From Fistularia commersonii (lineage: Eukaryota; Chordata; Actinopteri; Syngnathiformes; Fistulariidae), in assembly GCA_037954325.1 (NCBI GenBank), contig JBBMNZ010000014.1:16197956-16261955 (forward strand): a stretch of 64,000 nt of DNA. Reading direction: 5' to 3'. Of the stretch, positions 1 through 11,868 are shown piece after piece (the first letter of the stretch is position 1; every line of letters begins with the position of its first letter). The notes under the pieces were generated by a model that was not told the origin of the DNA, searched no databases, and worked only from the letters and a program-made list of their open reading frames with translations. The position numbers were made by a program, and so were the translations under genes.

Positions 1-2129
1 CTGTGAAATCCACTGATCTATGCTAAAAGAATGCTATGTGCATTAAAAATAACCCTTTAATTACACATTGTACATCCTGATCCAGATCAGTCCTCCAAAG
101 ATGTAGTTGAGTCTGCCACATTTGGCTCGGTGCTACTTAAATCGTGAAAAAGAGGAAAGACAACTTGGCCTTTAGTTTTGTAAAATTTGGCCCAAAATAA
201 TTCAAAATAACAGAGTGAATGCTGACAGTTTAGAAGCTGACAAGACATTCAATGAACTGCGGCGGATATTAATGATGTCAACGGACAAAGAGATTTGAAT
301 GAACCATTGTTTGTTTTGTTTTTTTAAATAGAGTAAAAAAAAGTTTGTTTCCAGGCTTTTGATCCCAGATTATACAGTTTACATTACAATATAGATAAAA
401 TGTTTCTTAGAGGGTTCTTTATTTGTCTTTGTTTTGGGAGATCAAAGTTGCCTCTTTCATGACGCAACATCCTTAATATATTGAGAGGGGAAAAAAAAAG
501 GTTGTGAAGACTTCAGGGATTTGATTTTTGGCTCCCCTGGCCTGATAATGCCGATTGAAGCGCCCTGATCCGAGAGGTGTTTTCGTCCTGTGGTGGCTGG
601 ATGCAAGTGGGCTCCCAGAAAGCAGCTGTTTCCTAGAAAAAAAACTGCAGCGTGTGGTCGAAGCATGTCGCGTCCTCCTACTATTTGCGCCTGGCAACTG
701 GCTTGGGCCGCACTAAGTGAGAGCATGTGTGCCGGCGTTATTAGCTGTGGGCCTTTGCATAGTAAAAATGAAAATGTAAAAGTTATTTTCTTTCTTTAAT
801 TAGCCTTGTAAATATCTGAGCCTGTTTTCAATCACAATCCCGCCTGCCAGATTTGTGAGCGAATGTAAGAAGTACCCAAGTTAAACTGAGTGAAGTCATT
901 TTTTTATCATCCATAGAAACACAGTTTATTTTGAATTATGAGCATGTTTAGTATCGAGTTTATTACCTCAATTCTCGCGAGTATCAACTCTTATTTAAAA
1001 AGATAAGGGCCCTCAGTCGGCCCTTAAAACCTGCTTTGTCTGTGTTTTTGTCGTTTTTTCCACAGAAAATTATTGAGAAAAGCTTTGAGCAGTAAATCAT
1101 GTTCTAAATTTCATTAGAAATTGAGTATGACATATTTTGAATCAGGATCCAGAACCACAAAATTGTATGTACATATGACTCAGGAAGGCCGACGGTAAAT
1201 CGGTAAATCACTTTATTTGTTGAGGATTAATGAAATTAAACATATTTCAGGATTTCTTTTAAAGAAAAAAAAATAATTCATTTACTAAGCGACGTTTTAG
1301 GCACAAATTTAAGTTTGTCCAAACTGAAACAATCCATTAAGTTTCTGACATTTTCCTACAAAAACTAGATATTTGTTGTTACTTTTGTGTGTCCCTCTGA
1401 AAAACTATCTATTATCAAAGGGGTCATAAGCTTCTTAATTGTCTCAAGTAGCATAATAAACTAGTATTGACTGTTATTAACATTGTTCTTTTTTGTCTTG
1501 TTAAAGTACATTTTGATTTAATCCTTTTTTAAGCGTTTTTTTTTTTTTTTTGCTAATTAATTGATTGCTTATGCATCCAGAAAATAACAGATTAGCATCT
1601 GAGGTGGGTGTGTTGGCAGATCGATTTTGGAAGAACCAAAATCAGCAATTCTGAAACTAAAGGACGCTGGAATCCACTGAAGTTGAGTGTGTTGCAGCAT
1701 GGTGCTGATGTGTCAATGTTGTGCTCGAGAAATGTCACAATGTGTGACTGCATTTTCTTTAGATGCAGAGTGAGTGTGCCGCATGCTGCCTGTCCTCTAC
1801 TGGCAGTGATTGGCTATTTAAATGTTTTAGCTTTTTAAGGTAAATTATGATCTCAGCTGAAAAAAAACATCCTCATGTCTTCATGGCGGTCAGAAATCAA
1901 CCAGCTTATAAATGGCAAGAAAACCTGAATTTGAGATTGATGCACTGCAAATCAAAGACTTCCGTTCTGGAAGGTTCTGCTCAACAACATGTAGAATTAA
2001 ATAGCTTCAAATTCAGAATCCTGCATGACACTGAGGTGTGTTGTCCTTAACTGGCCCACCGCTGCATACAGAACTGACACATAATGTGTAACACACCTGT
2101 TGTGGGTAGTGGACATCCACACAACTAAA

Positions 2130-2176
2130 ACACACACACAAATACACACATACACACACACACATACACACACACA
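2130..2176. repeat. (CA)n microsatellite, interrupted
   Basis: CA dinucleotide tract with AA and TA interruptions. It accounts for the cysteine/valine-rich open frame on the opposite strand. Confidence 0.9.
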
Positions 2177-2286
2177 GACGACTGTGATATGCTGTGATAC
2201 TCAAGAAGGCACAACAAAGTTGCAGCCCCTGCAGCCCCTTGGCAAAAAACATCCATTCTAGCATGAACCTGGTCCACCCCCACCAT

Positions 2287-2289
<3 letters not shown>

Positions 2290-2340
<51 letters not shown>
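2290..2340. repeat. (CA)n microsatellite, about 26 uninterrupted units
   Basis: A pure CA run, long enough to be a length-polymorphic marker. Another impure CA/GC tract lies at about 2583-2640. Confidence 0.95.
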
Positions 2341-2344
<4 letters not shown>

Positions 2345-3592
2345 TAGCCTCTGCTATCGCTGACTGAAAGGTGAAAAAGTACAAAGGAAGGGATCAGAGC
2401 TTTTCCGATTCTTCGCTGCTTATTAACTGCCGTTTGTCCTTCGCTTTAACACACTGATGCTCTTTTCTCATGGAAATCAGCCTGCTGCCGCCGCCACCAA
2501 TGCTGCTCGGGAGCTGCAGAGGATTGTGGGGGATTTTTCAGCCGAGGAGACCTCCCTCCGACTCCAAAAAAACAGCCCTCAAACATACACACACACACAT
2601 GCACGCGTGCGAGCCCACACACACACGCACACACACACAGAGTCAAACATGAGCCATGCCTCCGCCCGCAGGACGCGATGTGAGGCGGTTAATGAGAAGA
2701 AGCTGGGGAGCAAAAAGGCTGAGAAATAACACAATCATCATTTTGTGACCAAGGAAACATAGATGTGGCCTATGACATACAAACACATGCACACACACAT
2801 ACACACACACACACGTATAATTTGTATTTCAACGTTGAGTGACCCAGTGAACAATTGCAGATTAATTGCAGATTTGATTAGAGCGGGATGAAGGGGAACA
2901 GAATATCAGAATATTCAGTAGCCCCTTCTTAAATGTTGTTTTTTGTTAACAAATCTCATCATAAGATCCTTACTTGTCTATTTTTTGCTTTCTGCTTGTC
3001 AGTTTTTTTATACGTGCTTTAAATTTGTCTTTGAAATAAAAAGTCAATTTGAAAAAACTAAAGAAAGACAGGAAGGAAAAAAGGAAAGTCCATTATATAT
3101 ACTGCATTTTGTATCCTTAAATGTGTAATGACAATAAAGTTGAATCTAATCTAAACTTATCTAATCCATTCATTCATTTGTTTCAAGGAGACATCTAGAG
3201 CTGTTAGAATCTAGATGCAGGTTGTTACTTCTTTTCTATTCAATTCTATTGACTAGCAATTTGACATTAACTTTTGACACCGATTAAAGATTATTGACAG
3301 ATTAACTCCCTCACCCCCCATCCACGTCTTTTCCACCTCACACTGCTTATGTCAGTGTTGGTTACCTCCACGACACCCAACCTCAGTCCAGTGACATGCA
3401 CAGGCGCACACGCGCATGTGCACTGGAGCACTTGACGCCCAGGAATGTTTTAACATTTGATATATTTTAACACAGGTTTTAACTGAGCGTTTGCACTTGC
3501 TATGAAGCTGGGTATTTTTGACACGTAGAAAACTGTTTTCTTTGCTTTGTGTTTTTCCACGGGAAAAAGTGTCATGTATATACACATATATT

Positions 3593-3690
3593 TCTTTATA
3601 TTATATATACACACACATATATATATATATATATGTATATGTGCGTGTATATGTACAGTATATATGTGTGTGTGTGTATACAGGTATGTA
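3593..3690. repeat. Mixed (TA)n/(CA)n/(GT)n tract
   Basis: Alternating purine-pyrimidine sequence: TA runs, then GT-rich runs. It produces the tyrosine/isoleucine/valine-rich open frames in all three plus frames, which are not genes. Confidence 0.85.
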
Positions 3691-4162
3691 TGTGTGTATG
3701 TTGTTTACGCCTCCTCTTCATTAAGGCATTTCCTTAATTTTACATAGTTTTCATCTATTTGTGTTTTAAAAGTTTGTAAGTTTGTGTTTATCCATTTAAA
3801 CCACCTTCTTTCATTTATTGAATACATCAATTACCGATCAGCCTCAGTGAGAAAAGTAGATTTCTGCAGATAATTTTCTTCAGTGATCATGAAAATTCAT
3901 TTTTCTCACAAATAAATTATTTATTTGATGTAGAGAAAGAAATGGTACACTCCTACAATGAAAGTGCTTGTTGCAGCTTTGTTAGTGATCGATAATTTGT
4001 TTGTAAATATCACAATTGACTTATGATACGTGTCTATCAAATTTCAACAGACAATTTCAAAGCATCACATTCTGGGGAATGCTTATCACAGCCTTACTGA
4101 TGAAAAATATTTCTCAGACACATCATGTTATAAGATATCACTAAATAATGGCATGAAAATTA

Positions 4163-4515
4163 CAACCATCGATCACAATCCACTAAAATCTATCAGTCAC
4201 ATTAAGATTAAATAAGCGGTCAGATCCTGACTAATATCATCAGTCAATCACAGCTCAATACATCTATTAATCACATCAAGGTAATTAACATCTATCCACC
4301 CACATCCTGACAGGTGATATCTATCGGTCATGTCTTGACAGAGAGTCTCTATTCATCCCTGTCGAACAGATATTATCGAGCAATTACCCTGGCACAGATA
4401 GCCCATCAATCATATCCTGGGAGAAATTTCCAATCAATCACATCCTAAAAGGCAAAACCCATCCAATACAGGCAAAAGGACAATATCGATCGATCGCCAT
4501 CCGACAGTATATACT
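4163..4515. repeat. Decayed minisatellite, period about 28 bp
   Basis: Successive blocks of 27-29 bases share the pattern ATCTATCAATCACATCC, followed by TGACAG-like bases. Clear units start near 4292, 4321, 4349, 4377, 4405 and 4433, with weaker units on both sides. The units differ at many positions, so the array is old. No open frame or transposon structure explains the periodicity. Confidence 0.6.
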
Positions 4516-4929
4516 GTTACTGGCCATAATCTTCATAAAATGATGATTTGATTGATTTAGAAGTGATGCTATTACTTAGCTGATCCAGCAGAGGGAGCTC
4601 TGATCGGATTGCAAGTTAGCGATGGACAAGTTAGCAAAAACAACAAATTGTAATCAACATCCCCCCAAATATGAAGCATATCTGACCTTTCTCCTGATAC
4701 ACAGTGTCAGTGAAGACAGTCATTCAAGGGTTCTCCATCAGTCAAGTTATACGTCAGGATTACAACAAAACACGCGCGTTCAACATACAGCATTCCTATC
4801 TCTGGCAGACTAATTATTTCAGGAATTATCTGGTATCTTATTGGAGGCAAAAAGGACAATTGAAATGTCTCCTTCTCCACCATACTATTGGTTAAAGCAA
4901 TCCTGGACATTTTACCCCTAATACACTAT

Positions 4930-5280
4930 AATATACACCTTAATACAGGATGTGCGCACAAACACTTACGCATTACACATTACATGCAGTGACACACTAT
5001 GCACACGTACACTCATGCACACAAATACACTTCACAAATGAGTACAAATACATGTGGTATACAAATACACACTGGGCACACTAACGCTGATTGACACTGT
5101 GCTTACTAACAACATTACACATTAGTAAGCACTTTCCTCTCTATAACTGATACACACTTCTACACACTATGTATACGGGCAATAATACAGACTGTGCACA
5201 TAACACTAATAAAGAATGTGGACACAGACACAAATACAAATTAATAAACTCTGTGCACCGAGACAAGTTAAAACTAACTG
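4930..5280. repeat. Degenerate ACACTRTGCACA-type simple repeat region
   Basis: Recurring blocks resembling ACACTGTGCACA and AATACACA with irregular spacing. It may be a second decayed tandem repeat or diverged CA-rich sequence. No coding content was seen. Confidence 0.4.
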
Positions 5281-6785
5281 ATTTTTCATATTAAAAAGGT
5301 TACTCTCCTTACCCCTGCAATTTATATATATGTATATGTATATCTATATCTATACAGTATATGCATACATTGCTATGCTGCCAATTCCATCAAACATATT
5401 AATTTGAAAGTTTTACATTTTCAGTCCAAAAGAAAAGATTTACATCAGCTGAATTTCATTATTTGTTCAAGTATTGTACTGAAGTACGATAAGTACTTGA
5501 CTTTTCCCTGCACTTCTATCCAACTCATCTCATAGTGTAGTACTTTCTCTCCACTATATTTGCAGTTACTAGTTACAGTTCCATCCCCCGTTCTCTCCAA
5601 TAAAAACAGGAATCTACATTTAAACCAAAGGATTATATTCTCTGGCTTTTTTATATTAGATTGTTTAGTTGTGTTTTTGGAATATTTTAGTAAAACGGCA
5701 GCACTGCAGTTCGACGCCGCACTTGGGTTTTCTTCTTTCGTAACAAACTAGTGTGATCATAAACTCCTATATGTGACCTTTTAAGATATTGAAAAATTTG
5801 ATAGAATTCAGGGGTCAGTTTTAGATATTAGTATCGGACAAAGTAAAGTGGAGTCTCTCACTATGCTGATACCGTTTACTTCCCTTATCTGGCTTTATTG
5901 AAAATGATGCGTTAAATTACGGAAAACTGACTCTGAATTACTTGTGAGTCACCTCTCGCTCATTCTTGGGTAAGTTTAACATCATCTCTTCCTTATTCTG
6001 AGGATCATGTGACTATATCTCGCTGAAAATCAATCTTTCAGGTTTATTATTGACAAACTTTTGGAATAATTGATGAATTTCTTTCCATGATTTCTCGCTG
6101 AGTCTACTGTAAGGCTGATTTTTAAAAGTTGTCTATTGCCATCTCTCTTTTCCAACCAACAAATAACATCATGGCACAGCCAAATGTATATCATATTTAC
6201 ATTATTCATCATAATTCTTGATCATTAACTCACACTATTCAGTTTCAGCCTGCCTTGAAAGGTGACTAATTTCTCATTCTTCCACAAAATTTATCAGTGA
6301 TTCTGAAACAATTAAACATACAGAGGGGAGGATAAAGAGACAGTTACATTTTGCATAGGTGTAGACATGAGCTGTTCAAAAAGGATCTGACTCAAGGTTA
6401 CTTTAAGGTCAGCCCCTTGGCATTTCTTGAGTAATTTTTAAGGGGAAAGAAAAAACCCCACCGCCCTCTTAGAGGCATCACATATTCAAATTCACTCAGA
6501 AACCTTCCCACAACTGTATATAAAATCACACCAGTGATTTGGATCGCAAGTCATTTCTGATGATGCTTTGGATTAATGCTCAATTTATCTTAAAATAAAA
6601 TGTGCATTATTAGCAGGTGGTTGCAGGTAACAATTCGATGTGCAACCTTTGTACAGATATTATGCCACAGTTCAATAAATTGGCTATATATCGATCAGTA
6701 TTGAGAAAATCCATCACTTTGTTTTTTATGTAACTTCAGTCAGCGGCGGAATACAGGAGATCAACAAGTGCATCAACTAACCGCA

Positions 6786-6787
6786 AG

Positions 6788-6842
<55 letters not shown>
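6786..6842. repeat. (CA)n microsatellite
   Basis: Nearly pure CA tract with one AA interruption, at the left edge of the GC-rich island. Confidence 0.95.
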
Positions 6843-6846
<4 letters not shown>

Positions 6847-7578
6847 ACCCCTGGGTTGTTATTTGCCCTCTTTCAAGGAAAAGCACACGCACACACTCAA
6901 GGGGAAGGACACAAAACATCTGACCAGACGCAAATATGACACGGAGTACCGTGGGGGAGGGGGTGTAGAGGGGGCTTGGTGTGTGTGTGTGGAGGGGGGG
7001 GATCGTGGCTCCAAGGTGTTTGCGTGAAATTCCGCCACGGATCGCCCCCACCACCTCCACCACTCGACTCCGTGGAGTGCGCTCTCCACGCCGACACACC
7101 GACACACACCACGGGACCGTTCCCTCCGCCCGCTGCTCCGCCGCGGCGCCCAGGATACCCCCCCCCCTCCCCGCCACCCACTCAACCCACCCCCACAACC
7201 AACACTAACTTAGTCAAAAACTCGCCACGGCTGCGAGGGAGGGGGAAAGCGAAGGGTGAGCCGTCGGACAAAGTGCATCGTGTTCGGACGAGCTTCCCCC
7301 TCCGGCGGCGCGTCGGTCCGCACCGACATCCAGCGCCGTCCCGCCGCCGACTGACAGAAACAACAGCTCGCTAACAATGTGTGCATGTGTGCGTGCGTGC
7401 ATGTGGGTGCGTGTGCACGCGTATGCGTCGCGCGTGTCGATGTGTCAGTCAGCAGAAACACAGTGTAAAAAACACACACACACACACAAGCACGCGCATC
7501 ACCACATCATGAGCCTTAACAGAAAAAAAAAACGCTTTTTATTCTATTTTCGTTACTTTTTTTTTTTTTTTTACTCAC

Positions 7579-7840
7579 CGAAAACACTTCCCAGCAGCGC
7601 ATTAGTGAGTTTCACATGGAGCCCCGGTGACCGTCCATCCCGGCCCGGACCAGAAAGCCGCCGTGGGAGAGCCCACGCAGAACCGCTCCGCCGCACCGTT
7701 CTCTCTCCCCGCCCCCCCCTTCTCCCCTCGAGCTGCCGCTGCGGGATTTAAAAAAAATAAACAACGACAACAACTCTTTATCAAAAGTTGTTCCTGTGAG
7801 AGTGTGTTTTTGGGGCCTGGGAGTGTGTGTCTCTCCTCAG
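7579..7840 (-). other. Candidate non-coding first exon (minus strand)
   Basis: On the minus strand a strong 5' splice site (CG followed by GTGAGTAA) occurs at 7571-7579, just downstream of GC-rich sequence and the CRE at 7881-7888. An exon from about 7840 down to 7579 would be a plausible 5'UTR exon. The start is a guess from typical CRE-to-start spacing. A plus-strand donor-like sequence at about 7861 (GCG then GTAAGC) is the competing possibility. Confidence 0.3.
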
Positions 7841-7880
7841 GCTGCAGCCGAGTTATGGGGCGGTAAGCATTGTGGGAGTG

Positions 7881-7888
7881 TGACGTCA
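7881..7888. promoter_or_regulatory. Palindromic CRE (TGACGTCA)
   Basis: A perfect CREB/ATF consensus at the right edge of the island. Such sites typically lie within about 200 bp of a transcription start in CpG promoters. Confidence 0.55.
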
Positions 7889-8601
7889 CTGGCCACTTTC
7901 ACAAACTTTTTTTTTCCAGGCAAGGACAGTTTATCGTTGATTTTATTTCATGTTACTTTATATGCAACAGCCTGCGGCCAGTTCTCCCCGTGCATCCGCG
8001 CGACGACTGAACGCCACATTTTTACTAATAATGTTTTTTTAATTTATTTTTTGTGCGCAGGACCGTCTGAAGTTATCAAAGTCGCACTAAATGTGGGAAA
8101 CTATGCCAATAATCTGCTTTTATATAGTCATATAAAATTCGATATTTCACTTTTCTGTTTTAAATTTGATAAATAAATGACAGTCATTTAGACATTTGTA
8201 TATTGTCAATTCAAAAAGTTGAAGTATAACGTCACCCAGTTCTCACAATTTCCAGCCTTTTTAAAGGAAAAAAATGCAAGAAATGAGTATTTGTTTGCAA
8301 ACAGACCTGGGAAAACACGTTTATTCGTAAATTCATTTCTATTTAATGTATTTATAACGGGGGGCCGTAATAGATGTGTTGCCATTGAGTTCTCCTGCCT
8401 TGCTATATGCACTTGTTTAATATTATTGCTTCGCTTATTATAATTATGCAATCCAATACTTTACACTTAATTATTATAACTCGCAATAGTAGGGTTGATA
8501 ACTTTATTGTTATCATTATTATCATTACATTTGTACATGGAAGTCAGGTGCCTCCCATCCCCCCACGTGGTAACCCTGCCGGTGGTCCCGTTTGTTTTAC
8601 C

Positions 8602-8602
<1 letters not shown>

Positions 8603-8642
<40 letters not shown>

Positions 8643-8645
8643 TGT

Positions 8646-8676
<31 letters not shown>
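8603..8676. repeat. Compound (GT)n-(GA)n microsatellite
   Basis: About 40 bases of GT units followed by a pure GA run. Confidence 0.95.
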
Positions 8677-9285
8677 TATGTGCTGGGAGTGTATGGGGGG
8701 TGAGAGAATTACTTCCAGGGCACATCAACTGGTTTCCTCGCCCAACCCCCGATCGCCCCCTCACACCGCGGCACCCACCTCACGACCCCCTCGATCCCGC
8801 GGGGTGAATGTGTTTGTGCAGAGTTGGTGAGGGGAGGGGTCTTCAATAATGCTGCCTTCAGGCTCCGTGGGGTTTTCTGCCACGCCGCTGGAAGTAGTTC
8901 GTTACCAATGGTTTCCTGACCGATGTCACGTGGTTACATCGCGATGCCACTCACGTCTAATTTCACAATCTGCGCTGGCGAAAGTTTCAATAAAAGCCGA
9001 AAGCACGTAAACACGGACCGCGGCTTGCTGTCGGTCTTTTAAATAGAATTCTCGTCGGCTTGTCACAAACTTGGAGGCGAAAGCTGAAAGACTTGAAATG
9101 GAGTTTTACAGGCGAACCCTCATAAACACGCCGCTTCGCAATCAACAGGTCCGTCGTAGTGGCCGCGTTTCCGACGGGACGTGAAAGCACCCAAAGGCCT
9201 TTCGGCTTGTTCAATAGCGGATCGGGACAGAAAATGCGTATTGTTCACGGGAAAAGACCCCCCCCCCCAACTCAGCCTACCGGGG

Positions 9286-9324
<39 letters not shown>

Positions 9325-9328
9325 GATG
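9286..9328. repeat. (GT)n microsatellite
   Basis: GT run ending in GTGG repeats. Confidence 0.9.
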
Positions 9329-9562
9329 TGGTGGTGCGTATCACCGGGAAGTGGAACCAGGAAACTATTTACTTGCAAAGCTGTAGGTGCTGCAAAAATC
9401 ACCAATGTTTACTTTGTGTTCTTAAGTTGAAGAGTTGCGCTGAGAAATGTAAAAGTGACAGACAGTTGGAACGGAAGCGCTTCCTTTGATTCGAGGATTT
9501 TTCAAATTAAAATACTGCCTTTGAAAAACAAACTGTGATTAATAGGCAGTGTAAAATTTAAC

Positions 9563-9773
9563 CTTCTGGCGCAGCGGAGAATGTTGTTTCTAGAACCGAA
9601 TATTCTAGGTTCAATTCTAGGTCCTCCTAGTGTGTCAAAGTGTTGTTGAGCAAGACACTGAACCCCTAACTGCTCCCCTGCCAACTGCTCATGGTTCATC
9701 CATTATGGTTTAATTGCAGAGAACGAATTTTCCCTCGTTGAGTCATAAAGTATACATTATTATTTATTATTAA
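9563..9773 (+). mobile_element. tRNA-derived SINE (family 1)
   Basis: The head GGCGCAGCGG resembles a pol III A box, and GGTTCAATTC (about 9609) matches a B box. Both are followed by the body motif AGCAAGACACTGAACCCC, a shared segment ending GCAGAGAACGAATTTTCC, and an ATT-rich tail. The same order occurs at 43279-43506 and, inverted and more diverged, at 28880-29050 and 61683-61912. The layout matches a tRNA-derived SINE common in fish. The exact family name was not determined. Confidence 0.75.
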
Positions 9774-11835
9774 ACAATAAAAATATTAAAATTGAAAACA
9801 CACAGAAAAAGATTGGGAGGGGGGTGTATTTCTGAGAGCACATTCGTTTTTTATATTCAATTTAATATCTAACAGTTTGTAATCATTCAGACAATCTTAA
9901 ACATTTATATATATAATAAGTAAACTTTGAAACGGCCATTGAATCGGAAATAAATGATAAAATATGGTTTCATTGTAGTCGTGGTTGTCCTGCATTCAGA
10001 GTGGATCAATACATGATCAATACGTGGGGGGAAATGTTTCTGTTCTTGAACTTGTTTTTCTTATTAAAGTCTTTCCACACACCACTTTTGATTCTCTTCT
10101 TATTCTCTATAAGTGGCAGGAAATAATTAACAAGTAAAAAAAAAAGAAAAATTGATATTCAGCCCTAATTATTCGTTTTGAAAACTGCAGTGATGAACTT
10201 TATTGTTTGTAACTGAAAAAGTTGAATGTTTGGGAGAAATCATATTTGTTTGATATATCAAATTTGAAGTCGTCTTTTGCGTATCACTTCATGATCCCTT
10301 AGTCCCCTTTAATAAAATAATGAGTTTTACATTTCATGAAGAAATTATTGAATAATTATAAATAAATCAGAAGAAACACAGATAGTTGTAAAATGCAGAA
10401 AAGGACTGATTGAAAACACCAAGATTATTATTTCCTGTTCTTGGTGAACATATTGAGGATAAACAAGTTTTAAATCTACTGTCAAATTCATATTTGTGAG
10501 TTTGTGTGTGTGTGTGTGTGTATCTGTGAGTGTATGAATGTGACCAGAGTCAAAAGTTATCCACAAAAAGGTCAACCCCCCCAATACTTCATTTGACATG
10601 TGGTTATCTCCCCATACACCGTCTTGCCTAAGCTGCGAAGAAAATGAGGCAGTGTCATTTCCCAGCTTTTTGAACCATTCTGAGATGTTCTTCTGTGAAG
10701 AAAAACATATTTAAATAGCTGATAACATAGTTGAGGGAATACTAGAGCCCCTTAAATAAACACGAAAGTGTGTCTCCATGGTGACAGAGAGGAGGCTCCT
10801 TTAAACAGGTACAGCCAGGAGTGGGGAGTGGTGGAGGTTCACCACACATCTTGCGATTCCATTTGTAATTTATTTGGACTATTCAAATTTAACGATAGTG
10901 CATTTTCATATTGGAAGTGATTTGAATCAGAGTTCATTAGCTTGGTTCATTTTCAGTATCATTGTTCTTGTTAATATTCAGTTCAAGCAAAACTCAATTG
11001 AACCACTTGACTCTGAGACAATCAACAGCTGACATTTAAACTTTTCTGATGTGTTCAAACTTAACATTAGCCCGATTGCGATTTCCGTCAGTAATACGAC
11101 CCTTGTTCAATGTTTTCCTCATCTGGTTGTCCGTGGCATTCCAACAGCATGACCACAACAAGATTTAAATACTGATCATTTTCTTAGAATTTGTTGCATT
11201 ACGAATGAATGATGAGAGGACATTGCATAATGAGAATTTTAACTTTGTTGTTTTAATAAAATCTGCAATGCATGTATTATATTAATATATGAAACCAGAT
11301 TCTTGATATTAATCAGACTATAACAGTACGTTACAGAAATCCAGTATCTGGTGGATACTAAAGGAATGTGCATCATGCAAGTAATGCATGTAGAACTTTA
11401 ACACCACAAATTCTCAGTGGTATAGATTTGAGCGCATGAAAATATTCAAGGCATTTATTCCAAATTTAAAAAGCTGTCGTAAACTGTCTTCCTGCGTTTC
11501 TGGCAATTTCTTGATGAATTATTCATGCAATAAGTGTTTTGGTCGACTCTCTTCATGCATTTTGCCCTGTTGCAGAATTGCTTGACAGAGAAATTTACAG
11601 AGGAAGCACTGATATGCTAAGTAGCAGAAATAAACTCTTGGATTAGTGAGGACATTTGGAAACAAACAAATAACAAACTGGATTTTTACTGGATCTGCAT
11701 CTGGATCTAAACAGTGAAAAGCTGAATCATGGCTGTGGTCTATATCGGTGCAGAGCTTCAAGGGAGGATGTGCTTCTATTTGAGGTTTGTTAACGGTCTA
11801 TCGTGTGTTCGCACCAGAGACAACAACAGGCCACG

Positions 11836-11868
<33 letters not shown>

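Larger units (their letters stand above)
1..6785. other. Gene-poor AT-rich intergenic or intronic DNA
   Basis: No exon with a recognisable product, no RNA gene and no complete mobile element was found. The short open frames here read through CA/GT or homopolymer tracts and resemble no known family. A stretch at about 490-760 is richer in GC than its surroundings and could be a conserved non-coding element, but nothing in it is diagnostic. The repeats inside the interval are listed separately. If the promoter-like island at about 7.5 kb belongs to a minus-strand gene, this interval would be its first intron; that is inference. Confidence 0.6.
6950..7890. promoter_or_regulatory. CpG-rich promoter-like island
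   Basis: In otherwise AT-rich DNA this interval is GC-rich and dense in CpG, especially 7020-7350 and 7615-7740. It contains GC-box-like sequence and ends with a palindromic CRE at 7881-7888. The pofut1 and pcmtd2 promoters in this window also carry a full CRE. The island is therefore likely the promoter of a gene whose coding exons lie outside the window. Human PLAGL2 sits head-to-head with POFUT1, so a minus-strand plagl2 promoter is a reasonable guess, but no plagl2 coding sequence is visible. Confidence 0.5.
7890..9562. other. Non-coding, moderately CpG-rich stretch
   Basis: No recognisable exon. The segment 8860-9250 is still CpG-rich and may be part of a broader regulatory region. Microsatellites are listed separately. 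Confidence 0.5.

Noticed and set aside
2013..2384. Open frames rich in CVCV or HTHT at several places (for example 2013-2384, 2125-2337, 3547-3747, 43879-44000, 44988-45170)
   Set aside because: They are translations of CA/GT microsatellites on either strand.
6773..7374. Long overlapping frames through the 7-kb island on both strands
   Set aside because: GC-rich sequence has few stops. The frames are low-complexity proline/arginine/glycine and match no family.
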